A DNA stretch of 39,450 nt from Eggerthellaceae bacterium (GTDB taxonomy: Bacteria; Actinomycetota; Coriobacteriia; Coriobacteriales; Eggerthellaceae): positions 1-39,450 of the forward strand of contig JALCHN010000015.1 in the NCBI GenBank assembly GCA_022644775.1, given 5' to 3'. The stretch's first letter is position 1. Every line of letters begins with the position of its first letter. Position numbers and translations under genes: made by a program. Under the pieces are notes generated by a model. That model did not search any database. It had not been told where the DNA came from and saw only the letters and a program-made list of their open reading frames with translations. Of the stretch, positions 7,213 through 16,267 are shown in pieces.

Positions 7213-8565
7213 CTAGTTCCGCAGGGCAGACGGGACGTTCTGGTCGATTGAGGCGGCCATCTGCTGGGCGTTCATCGTGCAGCCGTCCTTCAGGTGCAGC
7301 ACGATCGTGGTGCCCTTCCCCTCCTCGCTTTCCACGGCCATGTAGGATTCGGGGCCGTAGTAGCCCTTCACACGGTCGCGGATGTTGCGCACGGCGATGC
7401 CCAAGCCCGTGTGGCTCTTGGGGTCCATGATGTTCTGGCGCCGATCCTCGCTCATGCCCACGCCGTCGTCGACGATCTGCAACACGAGCGCGTCGCCTTC
7501 GGCTTCGGCGCGCACGCAGATGTGCAGCGTGCCCGTGGCCGGCATCGCGTGCTTCACGGCGTTTTCCACCAGGGGCTGCACCATGAAGGCCGGCACGTAG
7601 GTGTCGCGCAGCTCGTCGGGCACGTCCTGCGTGAACTGGATGCGGTCTTCGCCGAAACGCGCGATCTCGAAGCCCAGGTAGCGTTCGGTCTGGTCGATCT
7701 CGCGGTAGAGCGGGATCAGGTCGCTCGCGTCTTCCAGCGTGCTGCGGTAGAACTTGGCGAACTCGCGCAGCAGATCGCGGGCCTTGGCCGGGTCGGTGCG
7801 GATGAACGAGGCGATCGTGTTGATCGTGTTGAAGAGGAAGTGGGGGTTGATCTGGTTCTGCAGGGCCTTGAGCTCCATACTCGTGGCCAGCTTCTTCTGC
7901 TCTTCCATGGCCGTGGCGGCGATCTGGGTGGAAAGCAGTTCGCCGAAGCCCTTGGCGATCGACAGCTGGGTTTCGTTGATGCTGCGGGCCGTGGGGAAAT
8001 AGAACTTCAGAGTGCCCAGCGTTTCGTCGCCGCGCTTCAGGGGCACGATGATCGCGCCGTTGATGTGACCGCGGTCGACGGGGAAGCCGATGTCTTCGGC
8101 CGAACGGATCACCCGCAGCGTGCCGTTGTTGAGGACGTCGTGCGTGGCCTGGGTGCGGATGGGCGCGTCGATCGGGTTGAGGTCCTTGTCGATGCCCACG
8201 TAGGCCAAAATCGACTGGCGGTCGGTGATGGCCACGGCGATCGCGTTGGTCTTGGGCAGCAGGGCCTTGCACACGGCTTCGGCCGACTGCTCGTCGAGGC
8301 CGTCGCCCATCACGGCCGAAAGCTGGCTGGCCATGCGCAGGACCTCGTCGATCTGCGCGGCGCGCACCAGGTTGGGGCTGCGGAAGAGGTAGATGAACAC
8401 GATGAGCGCGCAGGTGAAGCACACGCCCGCCAGAATCGTGAGGGTGTAGCTTTCGTGCGGCAGTGTGCGTTCGTAGACCAGAAAGGCGCCGGTGAGGGCC
8501 GCCACCACGAGCGAGAGGATCTCGCCGACGCGGTAGCGAAGCGGGTGGGAAATGTGTTCGTGCAT
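7213..8565 (-). CDS. LytS-type sensor histidine kinase
   Basis: A 450-residue membrane sensor kinase, partner of the downstream LytTR regulator. Two N-terminal transmembrane helices (about 14-31 and 39-61) replace the five-to-seven-helix 5TM sensor of classical LytS. A GAF-like region follows (about 70-215), then the His_kinase domain with NPHFLFNTINT, where H242 is the probable phosphorylated histidine, and an HATPase_c domain with VENAVKHAM and DDGVGMSED. AAGGGGG precedes the ATG. It starts 25 nt after the TauE/SafE permease stop, so it is probably cotranscribed. The signal is unknown; the cytosolic GAF-like region could sense a small ligand or redox state. Confidence 0.92.
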   Translation of the reverse strand: MHEHISHPLRYRVGEILSLVVAALTGAFLVYERTLPHESYTLTILAGVCFTCALIVFIYLFRSPNLVRAAQIDEVLRMASQLSAVMGDGLDEQSAEAVCKALLPKTNAIAVAITDRQSILAYVGIDKDLNPIDAPIRTQATHDVLNNGTLRVIRSAEDIGFPVDRGHINGAIIVPLKRGDETLGTLKFYFPTARSINETQLSIAKGFGELLSTQIAATAMEEQKKLATSMELKALQNQINPHFLFNTINTIASFIRTDPAKARDLLREFAKFYRSTLEDASDLIPLYREIDQTERYLGFEIARFGEDRIQFTQDVPDELRDTYVPAFMVQPLVENAVKHAMPATGTLHICVRAEAEGDALVLQIVDDGVGMSEDRRQNIMDPKSHTGLGIAVRNIRDRVKGYYGPESYMAVESEEGKGTTIVLHLKDGCTMNAQQMAASIDQNVPSALRN

Positions 8566-8590
8566 GGGAACCCCCTTTTCTGCCGAGGCG

Positions 8591-9460
8591 CTAGACCTCG
8601 GGGACCATGATCTCGTTGGCGATGAGAATCACGGCGACGACCATGAGGAAGCCGCCGAAGAGCAGGCGCAGGTTGCGTTCTGAGACGTATTTGACGAGGT
8701 TGGCGCCCAGAAGCGCGCCCGGAATCGAGCCCAGGGCGAGCGCGAGGCCCGCGACCACGTGGACGTTGCCCAGCATGATCTGGGCGATCGCGCCCGGAAT
8801 GGCGAGCATCGTAACGGCGATGAGCGACGTGCCCGACGCCTGTTTCATCGAAATGCCGCCGAACTGGATGAAGAGGGGCACCATGAGAAAGCCGCCGCCC
8901 ACGCCCACGTAGCCCGAGGCCAGGCCGGCCACGGCGCCGGCCGCGGCGCCCACGGCCATCTGGTGGCGCGTCGCGCGCACGCGCACAGGGCGGGTCGCAG
9001 ACGCGGCGGCCTTCGCGGGCTCGCCGGCCGCACCAGCGCCCGCAGCGCCGTTCGCCACGCTCGCCTTCGGCTGCTCCTTCCCCTTGCCCTTGGGCAGGGC
9101 CAGGCCCTTCTTCAGCATCGTGAAGGCCGAATAGCCGATGATTGCGGCCGCGGCCAGCATGATCGCCCACGACGGCGACATGTTCGCCAGGTTCACGCCC
9201 AAAGGCGACAGGCAGGCGCCCGCCAGGCCGGCGGCCAGCCCCACGCCGGCGACGCAGGTGCGGTTGCGGATGTGCCCTGCGCAGCCCGAAAGCGAGGTGG
9301 GGATGATCGCGAACAGCGAGGTCGCAGTGGCCTGGATGGCAGGCATGCCGAAAGCCAGGCGGAAGAGCGGCACCATGATCGTGCCGCCGCCGATGCCCAG
9401 CAGGCCGGAAAGCAAGCCGACGATAACGCCGGCGAGCGCCGACCCAACGAGGAGTACCAC
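8591..9460 (-). CDS. TauE/SafE-family permease
   Basis: A 289-residue integral membrane protein of the sulfite exporter TauE/SafE family, which moves small anions such as sulfite, sulfoacetate or other organosulfur compounds. Two homologous halves each begin with the family's glycine-rich motif, GLLGIGGGTIMVPLF near the N-terminus and GYVGVGGGFLMVPLF in the second half. The halves are joined by a long hydrophilic Lys/Ala-rich loop (KGKGKEQ, then AGEPAKAAA), longer than usual. Start is GTG at 9458-9460 with a purine-rich site upstream, 21 nt after the glycosyltransferase. The substrate cannot be read from sequence; cotranscription with a two-component system is inferred. Confidence 0.88.
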   Translation of the reverse strand: MVLLVGSALAGVIVGLLSGLLGIGGGTIMVPLFRLAFGMPAIQATATSLFAIIPTSLSGCAGHIRNRTCVAGVGLAAGLAGACLSPLGVNLANMSPSWAIMLAAAAIIGYSAFTMLKKGLALPKGKGKEQPKASVANGAAGAGAAGEPAKAAASATRPVRVRATRHQMAVGAAAGAVAGLASGYVGVGGGFLMVPLFIQFGGISMKQASGTSLIAVTMLAIPGAIAQIMLGNVHVVAGLALALGSIPGALLGANLVKYVSERNLRLLFGGFLMVVAVILIANEIMVPEV

Positions 9461-9481
9461 AGGACAGCCCTTCTTCTCTTT

Positions 9482-10759
9482 CTATTCCGATTCGGCCATA
9501 TGCAGGCGGATGTCGCCCGTGGCGCCCGGGTCGACCGACGCGGCGTCGCTGCGCACGGCGTCGCCCGCGCCCACCACGGCTGAAAGCAGCACCGTGCGCA
9601 GCATGTCGTCGCCTTCGGTGCGCGTCATGACTTCGGGCCAGGTGAACTGGAAGCCGAAGTACTTCTGGCAGTTGCGCTTGGCGTAGACCGACGCGTCGCG
9701 CGTGGCCGCCCGCGCCGCCTTGCGGTAGGCGCTCTTGTCGGGCCGGCCGATGCTGCGCAGCAGGGCCGTGCGCTTGATGCGCTTGGTGATGCCCGGCTCG
9801 AGGAAGGGGCCCGGATAGGGCTCGAGCGAATCGGGGCGCACCTGCTGCAGGTCGATCTGGGTGCGGCTGTATTCGATCTTGCGGTACTCGTAGATCCACC
9901 GGTAGATGTCCTGGCGGAAGCGCAGGCCCTCGCTATGGGTGGCCGGCGGCAGGTGCACGAGCTTCCATTTGTTGTCGAACCAGATGTCGGAGCCGTACAT
10001 GCGCAGGTCGAGCATGTAGTCGAGGTCTTCGCCGCGCACGATCCAGGGGTCGAAGCACACGCGCCGGTAGGCCTCGCGGTGGATGGCCAGGCAGCCGCCG
10101 CACACGTGGTTCGACCGCGACAGGCGCGGGCCCTGCATGGCGCGGTCGATCCATTTGTTGAAGGCTTCGCCCTGCAGCCAGAAGTGGTTGTACCACTTGC
10201 TCTGGCTCTTGGAATGGTAGGTGCCTTCGGAATTGAGGAAGTAGCCGGTCTTGGCCAGGATCGGGATGCCGCGGCGGGTGAGTTTGCCCAGGCCGTAAAC
10301 GCCCTTCACGAGGAAATCGGGGTCGTCGACCACTTCGTCGTCGTCGATGAAGACCACCGAATCGAAGCCGAAGACGTTGGCGGCGAGCAGGCCCATGTTG
10401 CGCACGGCGCTGTAGCCGAACAGGCCGACTTGCTCGTCGAGGTCGGGAAGCCCCAGCTGTTCGAGGCGCTGGGTCACGAGCGCCGCTTCGGGCTGGCCTA
10501 TGACCATGATCGAAAGGTCGGGGAAGTCTTCGCAGATGGCGCGCACCTTCTGCACCGCTTGCCCGGCCGCCGTGCGCTCGCCGCTCACAATGACGGCGAT
10601 CTGCCCCAGGCCGCGCACCTTGCGCAGCGAGTCGAGGCAGCGACCGAGCTCGCCTTCCTTGTGCAGGGGCGTGAGGTGGTCGAACGTGGACACGGGCGTT
10701 GCCGCGCGCGGTTTCAGGCGCGTCGACACGTAGGTGGGTATGACGATGAGAGGGTTCAT
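9482..10759 (-). CDS. Family-2-like glycosyltransferase
   Basis: A 425-residue probable cytoplasmic glycosyltransferase. It opens with LIVIPTYVSTR, typical of GT-A nucleotide-sugar binding; IDDDEVVDDPDF provides the DXD metal/nucleotide-sugar motif and RGEDLDYMLDLRMYG resembles the ED acceptor motif. No transmembrane helix is obvious. The last 100 residues do not resemble the catalytic fold and are unassigned. The ATG at 10757-10759 has AGAAGG upstream; the frame is open further upstream but that stretch overlaps nfo. It follows nfo by 29 nt and precedes the permease by 21 nt. Donor and acceptor are unknown. Confidence 0.82.
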   Translation of the reverse strand: MNPLIVIPTYVSTRLKPRAATPVSTFDHLTPLHKEGELGRCLDSLRKVRGLGQIAVIVSGERTAAGQAVQKVRAICEDFPDLSIMVIGQPEAALVTQRLEQLGLPDLDEQVGLFGYSAVRNMGLLAANVFGFDSVVFIDDDEVVDDPDFLVKGVYGLGKLTRRGIPILAKTGYFLNSEGTYHSKSQSKWYNHFWLQGEAFNKWIDRAMQGPRLSRSNHVCGGCLAIHREAYRRVCFDPWIVRGEDLDYMLDLRMYGSDIWFDNKWKLVHLPPATHSEGLRFRQDIYRWIYEYRKIEYSRTQIDLQQVRPDSLEPYPGPFLEPGITKRIKRTALLRSIGRPDKSAYRKAARAATRDASVYAKRNCQKYFGFQFTWPEVMTRTEGDDMLRTVLLSAVVGAGDAVRSDAASVDPGATGDIRLHMAESE

Positions 10760-10788
10760 GGCTCGCCTTCTGATTGCATGCAGTTTCT

Positions 10789-11640
10789 CTATTGTAGCGG
10801 GATGCGGCGCGCGTCGCGAAGGCGGGCGATTTCGCCGCGGTAGCCTTCGAGGTCGTTGGGGGTTTCCAGGTAGAAGGGCAGATCGCGCAGGGCAGGGTGA
10901 CGCGTGACGGCAGAAAGCGCTTCGAAGCCGATGCAGCCGGCGCCGATCTTCTCGTGGCGGTCCTTGTGGGACCCGCAGGGGTTCTTGCTGTCGTTCAAGT
11001 GGACGGCGCGCAGGCGGTCGAGGCCTATGGTGCGGTCGAACTCCTCGAGCACGCCGTCGAGGTCGTGCGCGATGTCGTAGCCGGCATCCCACACGTGGCA
11101 GGTGTCGAGGCAGACGCCCACGTGGCTGGAAAGCTCGACGCCCGAAATGATGCGGGCGAGCTCTTCGAAGGTGCGGCCGATTTCGGTGCCCTTGCCGGCC
11201 ATGGTTTCGAGCAGGACCGTGGTGGTCTGTTCGGGCGCGAGCACGCTGTTCAGCACGTCGACGATTTTGCGGATGCCTGCGTCGGTGCCCTGTTTCACAT
11301 GGCAGCCGGGATGGAAGTTGTACATCTGGCCCGGCGTGTGCTCCATGCGGGCCAGGTCGTCGGCGAAGGTGGTGCGGGCGAATTCCTGAATGCGGTCGTC
11401 CTTGGCGGCGGGGTTCAAGGTGTAGGGCGCGTGGGCCAGGATCCGCGTAATGCCGTGGCTGGCGCAGAAGACGCGGAAGGCGGCCACATCGGCCGGGTCG
11501 ATGGCCTTGGCCTTGCAGCCGCGCGGGTTGCGCGTGAAGAACTGGAAGGTGTTCGCGCCTATGCCTACCGCCGTGTGGGCCATGGCCGCGTACCCCTTCG
11601 AGCTGGAGAGATGACAGCCGATGGTGAGTTCGCTGCTCAT
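10789..11640 (-). CDS. nfo: Deoxyribonuclease IV (AP endonuclease)
   Basis: A 283-residue endonuclease IV that cleaves 5' of abasic sites in base excision repair. It is a TIM barrel with a three-zinc site, and the ligand motifs are all present: [42 protein letters not shown] with HKDRHEKIG, and YLETP. The length matches E. coli Nfo. The second ATG (11638-11640) is preferred because AAAGGA lies 6 nt upstream; the first ATG (11644-11646) abuts that site. It is the first gene of the minus-strand operon and is divergent from aroB, with a perfect repeat hairpin between them. Confidence 0.95.
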   Translation of the reverse strand: MSSELTIGCHLSSSKGYAAMAHTAVGIGANTFQFFTRNPRGCKAKAIDPADVAAFRVFCASHGITRILAHAPYTLNPAAKDDRIQEFARTTFADDLARMEHTPGQMYNFHPGCHVKQGTDAGIRKIVDVLNSVLAPEQTTTVLLETMAGKGTEIGRTFEELARIISGVELSSHVGVCLDTCHVWDAGYDIAHDLDGVLEEFDRTIGLDRLRAVHLNDSKNPCGSHKDRHEKIGAGCIGFEALSAVTRHPALRDLPFYLETPNDLEGYRGEIARLRDARRIPLQ

Positions 11641-11669
11641 GCGCATTCCTTTCTCCCCCACAGGGGCCT

Positions 11670-11733
11670 GACAGGGGGACGGAGGTTATTGTCACAGTCT
11701 CTAGACCGTGACAATAACCTCCGTCCCCCTGTC
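11670..11733. repeat. Perfect hairpin of CCTCCG-subtype TGACA repeats
   Basis: Arms 11670-11695 and 11708-11733 are exact 26-nt reverse complements, and after one mismatch the stem continues (GTCT/AGAC) into a 2-nt loop. Each arm has TGACA/TGTCA-type ends around a GGGGGACGGAGG core. It sits between divergent nfo and aroB, where a terminator is not needed, which argues against a purely terminator role. Confidence 0.85.
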
Positions 11734-11803
11734 GCGCCCCTCGCACCTAATATTTACATTCATTTCACTTTCTCGTGGTAAAGTGCTCGAAACCATTCAC
11801 AAC

Positions 11804-11817
11804 GGGAATGTATTCCC
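11804..11817. promoter_or_regulatory. Palindrome in the aroB leader
   Basis: GGGAAT-GT-ATTCCC, a perfect 14-nt inverted repeat, 17 nt upstream of the aroB start. It could be an operator or a leader hairpin; no regulator was recognised. Confidence 0.35.
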
Positions 11818-11833
11818 GGGAAGGACCGGAACC

Positions 11834-12892
11834 GTGCCCACCGTTTCCGTACACGCATCGCAGCCATACGAGGTCCTCATCGACGACCGCACGATCGACG
11901 ACGTGGGCGCCGTGGCCCGGCAGACCGCCGGCGGCACGCGCGCGCTCGTGATTTCCGACAGCCACGTGGCCCCGCACTACCTGGCGCGCGTGCGCACGTC
12001 GCTTACTGACGCCGGCTATCAGGTGGCCGACCACGTCTTCCCCGCCGGCGAAGAGAGCAAGACGCTTGCAACCTACGGGGCCTGCCTGGAAGCAGCCGCC
12101 CGCGCCCAGCTGGGGCGCGGCGACGTGGTGGTGGCGCTGGGCGGCGGCGTGGTGGGCGACGTGGCCGGATTCGCGGCGGCCACCTACATGCGCGGCTGCC
12201 ACTGCGTGCAGGTGCCCACGTCCCTGCTCGCGATGGTCGATTCGTCGGTGGGCGGGAAGACCGCCGTCGACCTGCCCCAGGGCAAGAACCTGGCCGGAGC
12301 CTTCTTCCAGCCGAGCGCCGTGGTGGCCGACACGCGCGCGCTCGACACGCTTTCCGATGCCTTCTTCAAGGACGGGGCGGGCGAAGTGGCCAAATACGGG
12401 GCGATCGCCGACGAGGGCCTGTTCGCCCGGCTCGAACGCGGGCTTTCCCGCAGCGACGCCGACCTGCCGGCCGTGATCGCCCGCTGCGTGGAAATCAAGC
12501 GCGACCTGGTGGAAGCCGACGAGCGCGAAGCCGGCGTGCGCCGCTACCTGAACTTCGGCCACACGCTGGGGCACGCGATCGAGCGGCTGTCGGGCTTCAC
12601 CGAAAGCCACGGGTGCGCGGTGGTCACCGGCATGTGCCTGATCTCGCGCGCGGCCGCCGCGATGGGCCGCTGCGAGGCGGTCGTGCCACAGCGCATCGAC
12701 GCCTTCGCGCGCACGCACGGCTACGCCACGACTACGCGATATTCCGCCGACGATCTGTACCGCGCCGCGCTTTCCGACAAGAAGCGCCAGGGTGACACGA
12801 TGCCCGTCGTCGTGGCGCCTGCGATCGGGCGCTGCGAGGTCGTGCCGCTTTCCCTGCCCGACTTCCGCACCTGGATCGAGCGCGCCCTGTAG
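11834..12892 (+). CDS. aroB: 3-dehydroquinate synthase
   Basis: A 352-residue enzyme converting DAHP to 3-dehydroquinate, second step of the shikimate pathway, using NAD and a divalent metal. The NAD-binding GGGVVGDVAGF, the family signature PTSLLAMVDSSVGGKT, the metal-site region GAGEVAKYG and NFGHTLGHAIE are all present. GTG at 11834-11836 is the chosen start: it gives a normal-length N-terminus and has GGAAGGA upstream, although the spacing is rather long. The DAHP synthase follows after 98 nt, so the first two shikimate steps are encoded in reverse order in a probable operon. Confidence 0.94.
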   Translation: MPTVSVHASQPYEVLIDDRTIDDVGAVARQTAGGTRALVISDSHVAPHYLARVRTSLTDAGYQVADHVFPAGEESKTLATYGACLEAAARAQLGRGDVVVALGGGVVGDVAGFAAATYMRGCHCVQVPTSLLAMVDSSVGGKTAVDLPQGKNLAGAFFQPSAVVADTRALDTLSDAFFKDGAGEVAKYGAIADEGLFARLERGLSRSDADLPAVIARCVEIKRDLVEADEREAGVRRYLNFGHTLGHAIERLSGFTESHGCAVVTGMCLISRAAAAMGRCEAVVPQRIDAFARTHGYATTTRYSADDLYRAALSDKKRQGDTMPVVVAPAIGRCEVVPLSLPDFRTWIERAL

Positions 12893-12990
12893 CCCGGGCG
12901 CCCGAGTCGCGCACGCCGCCGCGCCCGTCTGCGCGCTGCCCGCCTTCCAGAAATACCCCGTTCAACCCCTCTTCCGAAAAAGGAATCGCC

Positions 12991-14022
12991 ATGCCCAAGA
13001 TGAATTTCAACCGACGCCTTCCCATCCCCTTGGAAATCCGTTCGGAAATGCCCCTGTCCCCACACCTGGTGGAAGCCAAGCGCGCCTTCGACGCCGAAGT
13101 GGTGCGCGCGCTCACCGGCGAAAGCGGAAAGCTGCTGCTGATCGTGGGTCCGTGTTCGGCCGATCGCGAAGATTCGGTGCTCGCCTACGCCGAGCGGCTC
13201 GCCGAAGTAGCCGAAAAGGTGCGCGACAGCTTCGTGATCATCCCGCGCGTCTACACCAACAAGCCCCGCACCAAGGGCACCGGTTACAAGGGCCTGCTGC
13301 ACCAGCCCAACCCCGAAGGCAAGCCCGACCTGCTCGCCGGCATCAAGGCCACGCGCGGCATGCACCTGCACGTGATCGAGCAGACGGGCCTGTTCACGGC
13401 CGACGAGCTGCTCTACCCCTACATCTACCGATTCCTGTTCGACCTGCTCGGCTACGTGGCGATCGGCGCGCGGTCGGTGGAAAACCAGGAGCATCGCCAG
13501 GTGGCGAGCGGCATCGAGGTGCCGGTGGGCATGAAGAACCCCACGGGCAGATCGACGTCGGTCATGCTCAATTCGATCTACGCCGCCCAGCAGAGCCAGA
13601 ACTTCGTGTACCGCAATTGGGACGTCACGAGCACGGGCAACCCCTACGCGCACGCCGTGCTGCGCGGGTACAAGGGGCTCGACGACGTGAACTACCCCAA
13701 CTACCACTACGAGTACCTGGAACGCTTGGCGCGGGCCTACACGGTCGACACCTACCAGAATCCGGCTGTGATCATCGATTGCAACCACGACAATTCGGGC
13801 AAGCGCCCGCTCGAGCAGGAGCGCATCTGCCTTGAAGTGTTGGAATCGTGCAAGCGCAACGCGACGATCAAGGGGCTCATCCGCGGCTTCATGATCGAGT
13901 CGTACCTGGAAGACGGCAACCAGCCTATCGACGGCGGCGTCTTCGGCAAGTCGGTCACCGACCCCTGCCTGGGCTGGGAAAAGACCGAGCGGCTGATCTT
14001 CGACCTGGCCGAACGCCTGTAA
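12991..14022 (+). CDS. aroG: 3-deoxy-7-phosphoheptulonate synthase, class I
   Basis: A 343-residue DAHP synthase condensing phosphoenolpyruvate and erythrose-4-phosphate, the entry step of aromatic amino acid synthesis. Class I (AroG/F/H-like) features: GPCSADREDS, PRVYTNKPRTKGTGYKG for PEP and E4P binding, CNHDNSGK, IESYLEDGNQ and VTDPCLGWE for the metal site. The isoform, and so the feedback inhibitor (Phe, Tyr or Trp), cannot be assigned from sequence alone; the symbol stands for the class. AAAGGA lies 7 nt before the ATG. The gene ends into a repeat hairpin and then a shared bidirectional terminator. Confidence 0.93.
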   Translation: MPKMNFNRRLPIPLEIRSEMPLSPHLVEAKRAFDAEVVRALTGESGKLLLIVGPCSADREDSVLAYAERLAEVAEKVRDSFVIIPRVYTNKPRTKGTGYKGLLHQPNPEGKPDLLAGIKATRGMHLHVIEQTGLFTADELLYPYIYRFLFDLLGYVAIGARSVENQEHRQVASGIEVPVGMKNPTGRSTSVMLNSIYAAQQSQNFVYRNWDVTSTGNPYAHAVLRGYKGLDDVNYPNYHYEYLERLARAYTVDTYQNPAVIIDCNHDNSGKRPLEQERICLEVLESCKRNATIKGLIRGFMIESYLEDGNQPIDGGVFGKSVTDPCLGWEKTERLIFDLAERL

Positions 14023-14033
14023 GGCAGCGGCGT

Positions 14034-14099
14034 GTGACAACGGGGGCGCGTGATGTTGTCACTCGCAGGCGTGACAACATCACGCGCCCCCGTTGTCAC
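14034..14099. repeat. Perfect hairpin of paired TGACA-family repeats
   Basis: Two 29-nt arms (14034-14062 and 14071-14099) are exact reverse complements around an 8-nt spacer. The arms match those at 1620-1683 but the loop differs, so arms and not loops are conserved. It lies directly after the DAHP synthase stop and before the terminator. Confidence 0.85.
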
Positions 14100-14103
14100 C
14101 AAT

Positions 14104-14139
14104 AAAAGGGGCCTCGAGCAGCGCGCTCGAGGCCCCTTT
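14104..14139. terminator. Bidirectional intrinsic terminator
   Basis: A 15-bp perfect stem AAAGGGGCCTCGAGC / GCTCGAGGCCCCTTT with a 5-nt loop, flanked by an A-run on the left and TTTG on the right. It serves the convergent DAHP synthase (plus) and surface-protein operon (minus; TTTTATT follows the stem). Confidence 0.88.
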
Positions 14140-14157
14140 GACTCACTCGCCCAGCGG

Positions 14158-16221
14158 TTATTCTTCCTTGTGCTGCTTGCGGCGACGCATGAGCAGGAAG
14201 AGAAGCAGGGCCGCTGCCAGGCAGGCGCCCACGATGCCCACGATGGCGGCCGGGTTGGTCCACCAGGGGGACGCCGCTTCGTCGCTCGCTGCGGCATCGG
14301 CGCCCGCATCGGCCGCCAACGGGGTCTCGTTGTCGCCGATGCGCTCGGAGTTGGCGTCCTGGCCGTCGCCGTTCAGAGCCGCGTCACCCTGGCCGTCGGC
14401 GCCCGTGAGGACGTTCTGGCCCGTGCCCGCGCCCAAGCCGATCGCCGTGCCGTCGCCCGTAGCGCCCGCATCGGCCGCGCCCGTCGTCGCACCCGCGCCC
14501 GCAACGCCGTTCGCGCCGGCGCGCGTGGTGGTGCCGTTGTCGACCGTCGCATAGGTAAGCGGGTTCACCACGACGTTTTCAAGTAAGGAGTTGTTGATGT
14601 CGCGGTACCACACCGTGTAGGTGCGGAACATCGTGTAGTAGCCGTGCTGAATGCCGGCTTCTTGGCCCTTCAGACGCACGTAGGTGGTCTGGCCGCTCGT
14701 GAAGCGCTCGGGCGATGTGTAGACAGTGTCCTTCAGGTCGTTGGGGCTCACCGTGTAGGTGTGCGATTCGATGAGCGAACGATCGGCCGCATTGCGGTAC
14801 TGGATCGTGATCTGGTAGGGGTTGGCCGCCGGCTTTTCGCCCTTGGGCACGTAATAGACGTTGGTCACCGTGCTCGCGTTCGACCCATAGGAGAACTCGT
14901 AGGGGGTCGTCTGCATGCCGGGAGCAAGGTCGAGCTGCGTGTTATCGACGTAGGCGTTGTTGGCCGGGTCGAAGGACTGCGGCGCATCGCCGTCCTTCAT
15001 CGTGTAGGTCGCCGTGGCGAAGGGCTTCGTGGGCAGCGCTTGGTCGCTCGACGTGGGGCACAGCCACAGGTTCACGTAGTAGACGTGCGTGTTGGGCTCA
15101 TTGGAGTAGTAAGTGACAACATAAGTTTTCTCGGCACCCGGCTGATTGTTGGATGCTGGGTCGAGAATGAGATACATCTTGCTCGAGTCGAACGGCGCAT
15201 CCTGCTTGCTCGCCAACGAATAGGTTTTCGCATAGCTTCCCGTCGCCGGAGAGTTCTGCCCAAGGCTCAGAGATTGCGGTGGCGCATAGTAGTAGAGCTT
15301 GGTTACCGGAACCGTGTCTTCGAACAACTGAGTACCCGATTCATCTTGATACACAATCTTCGCGACAAATGAGCTCCCTCCCGTCGACGGGGACAGGCCC
15401 GAGAGTTTTTTGCACACCACGGTAAAGTCTCGCGTGCCTGGATAGCTTGCAGTCACCGTGTGGCTGAAGTTCACAGGCATCCAATAGCTACCGTCTTCAG
15501 CTTGTACGGAATACGGAACGTTAACCTGTTCAGCACCTGCATTCTTTTGCAAACCCTTGATGGCTTTAGCAGCAATAATCGAGCCTTGATCGTCTACAAA
15601 ATTAATCGTTCCATCCACCACATCTGGAGTATCGGTTTCTTCGCTATACGAAAAGGTAAGAGGACTCTGGCTCAAAAGCACGTCTGAATTCAGCTGGTAC
15701 TCAATGCCGCCCCGCGAAACGTAATCGGGAGCGTTGAAGGTGCGCTGTTCGCCGCCGATCGTGCGCACGCCGATAAGAGTCGTGGCACCGTTGTCGCCCA
15801 GCTGAGCGAACACGCCGGTCGTGATGCCCGCGTAGAGCTGCTGGGTTTCGTCGTAGTCGGCATACACGGTAATGCTGTAGGCGTCGGTCGCCTGGAAGGC
15901 GGGAATCCGCAGCGACATGATGCCCGCCATCGAGCCGTCGGAAGCCGCCGTGGCCGAATCGGCCGTGAGCGTGTAAAGCAGGTGGCTTGCGATGGTTTCG
16001 CCGTTGTGGTCGACGTTCACGTAGATGCTATCGCCTTCGTGTCCCTGAACGGAAAGAACGTCGATGTAGCCCGGGCCCGCCGCCGAATCCTGCGCAGTGA
16101 GGTAGTCGACGCCCGTTACCTGGGCTTGGGCATGGGCGAATGCCGGCAGCGCGCACAGGCATCCGAACGCAAGCGCGACGGCTGCCGCCCACACCGCGAT
16201 CCTTTTCTGTATTCCAGTCAT
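14158..16221 (-). CDS. Membrane-anchored cell-surface protein with MucBP-like repeats
   Basis: A 687-residue secreted, membrane-anchored protein. A signal peptide (basic start, hydrophobic AAAVALAFGCLCALPAFA) is followed by beta-rich modules, some resembling MucBP-type repeats (TINFVDDQGSII, KIVYQDESGTQLFED, ITIQYRNAADRSLIES), then a low-complexity Gly/Ala/Asp stalk, one transmembrane helix and the tail RRRKQHKEE. No LPXTG-like pentapeptide is visible, so anchoring is probably by the helix alone. ATG 16219-16221 is chosen because GGAGAGG lies 8 nt upstream; the GTG at 16228 would overlap it. Third gene of the adhesin cluster. The central part (about 15100-15720) is clearly less GC-rich than its flanks. 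Confidence 0.75.
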   Translation of the reverse strand: MTGIQKRIAVWAAAVALAFGCLCALPAFAHAQAQVTGVDYLTAQDSAAGPGYIDVLSVQGHEGDSIYVNVDHNGETIASHLLYTLTADSATAASDGSMAGIMSLRIPAFQATDAYSITVYADYDETQQLYAGITTGVFAQLGDNGATTLIGVRTIGGEQRTFNAPDYVSRGGIEYQLNSDVLLSQSPLTFSYSEETDTPDVVDGTINFVDDQGSIIAAKAIKGLQKNAGAEQVNVPYSVQAEDGSYWMPVNFSHTVTASYPGTRDFTVVCKKLSGLSPSTGGSSFVAKIVYQDESGTQLFEDTVPVTKLYYYAPPQSLSLGQNSPATGSYAKTYSLASKQDAPFDSSKMYLILDPASNNQPGAEKTYVVTYYSNEPNTHVYYVNLWLCPTSSDQALPTKPFATATYTMKDGDAPQSFDPANNAYVDNTQLDLAPGMQTTPYEFSYGSNASTVTNVYYVPKGEKPAANPYQITIQYRNAADRSLIESHTYTVSPNDLKDTVYTSPERFTSGQTTYVRLKGQEAGIQHGYYTMFRTYTVWYRDINNSLLENVVVNPLTYATVDNGTTTRAGANGVAGAGATTGAADAGATGDGTAIGLGAGTGQNVLTGADGQGDAALNGDGQDANSERIGDNETPLAADAGADAAASDEAASPWWTNPAAIVGIVGACLAAALLLFLLMRRRKQHKEE

Positions 16222-16267
16222 TTCGCACACCTCTCCGTCAGTCGGGTCTTGCGCTCGCGCGCGCCCG

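Noticed and set aside
1620..14099. Treating the TGACA hairpins simply as intrinsic terminators
   Set aside because: They lack T-runs, one lies between divergent genes (11670-11733), and a separate true terminator follows the one at 14034-14099.
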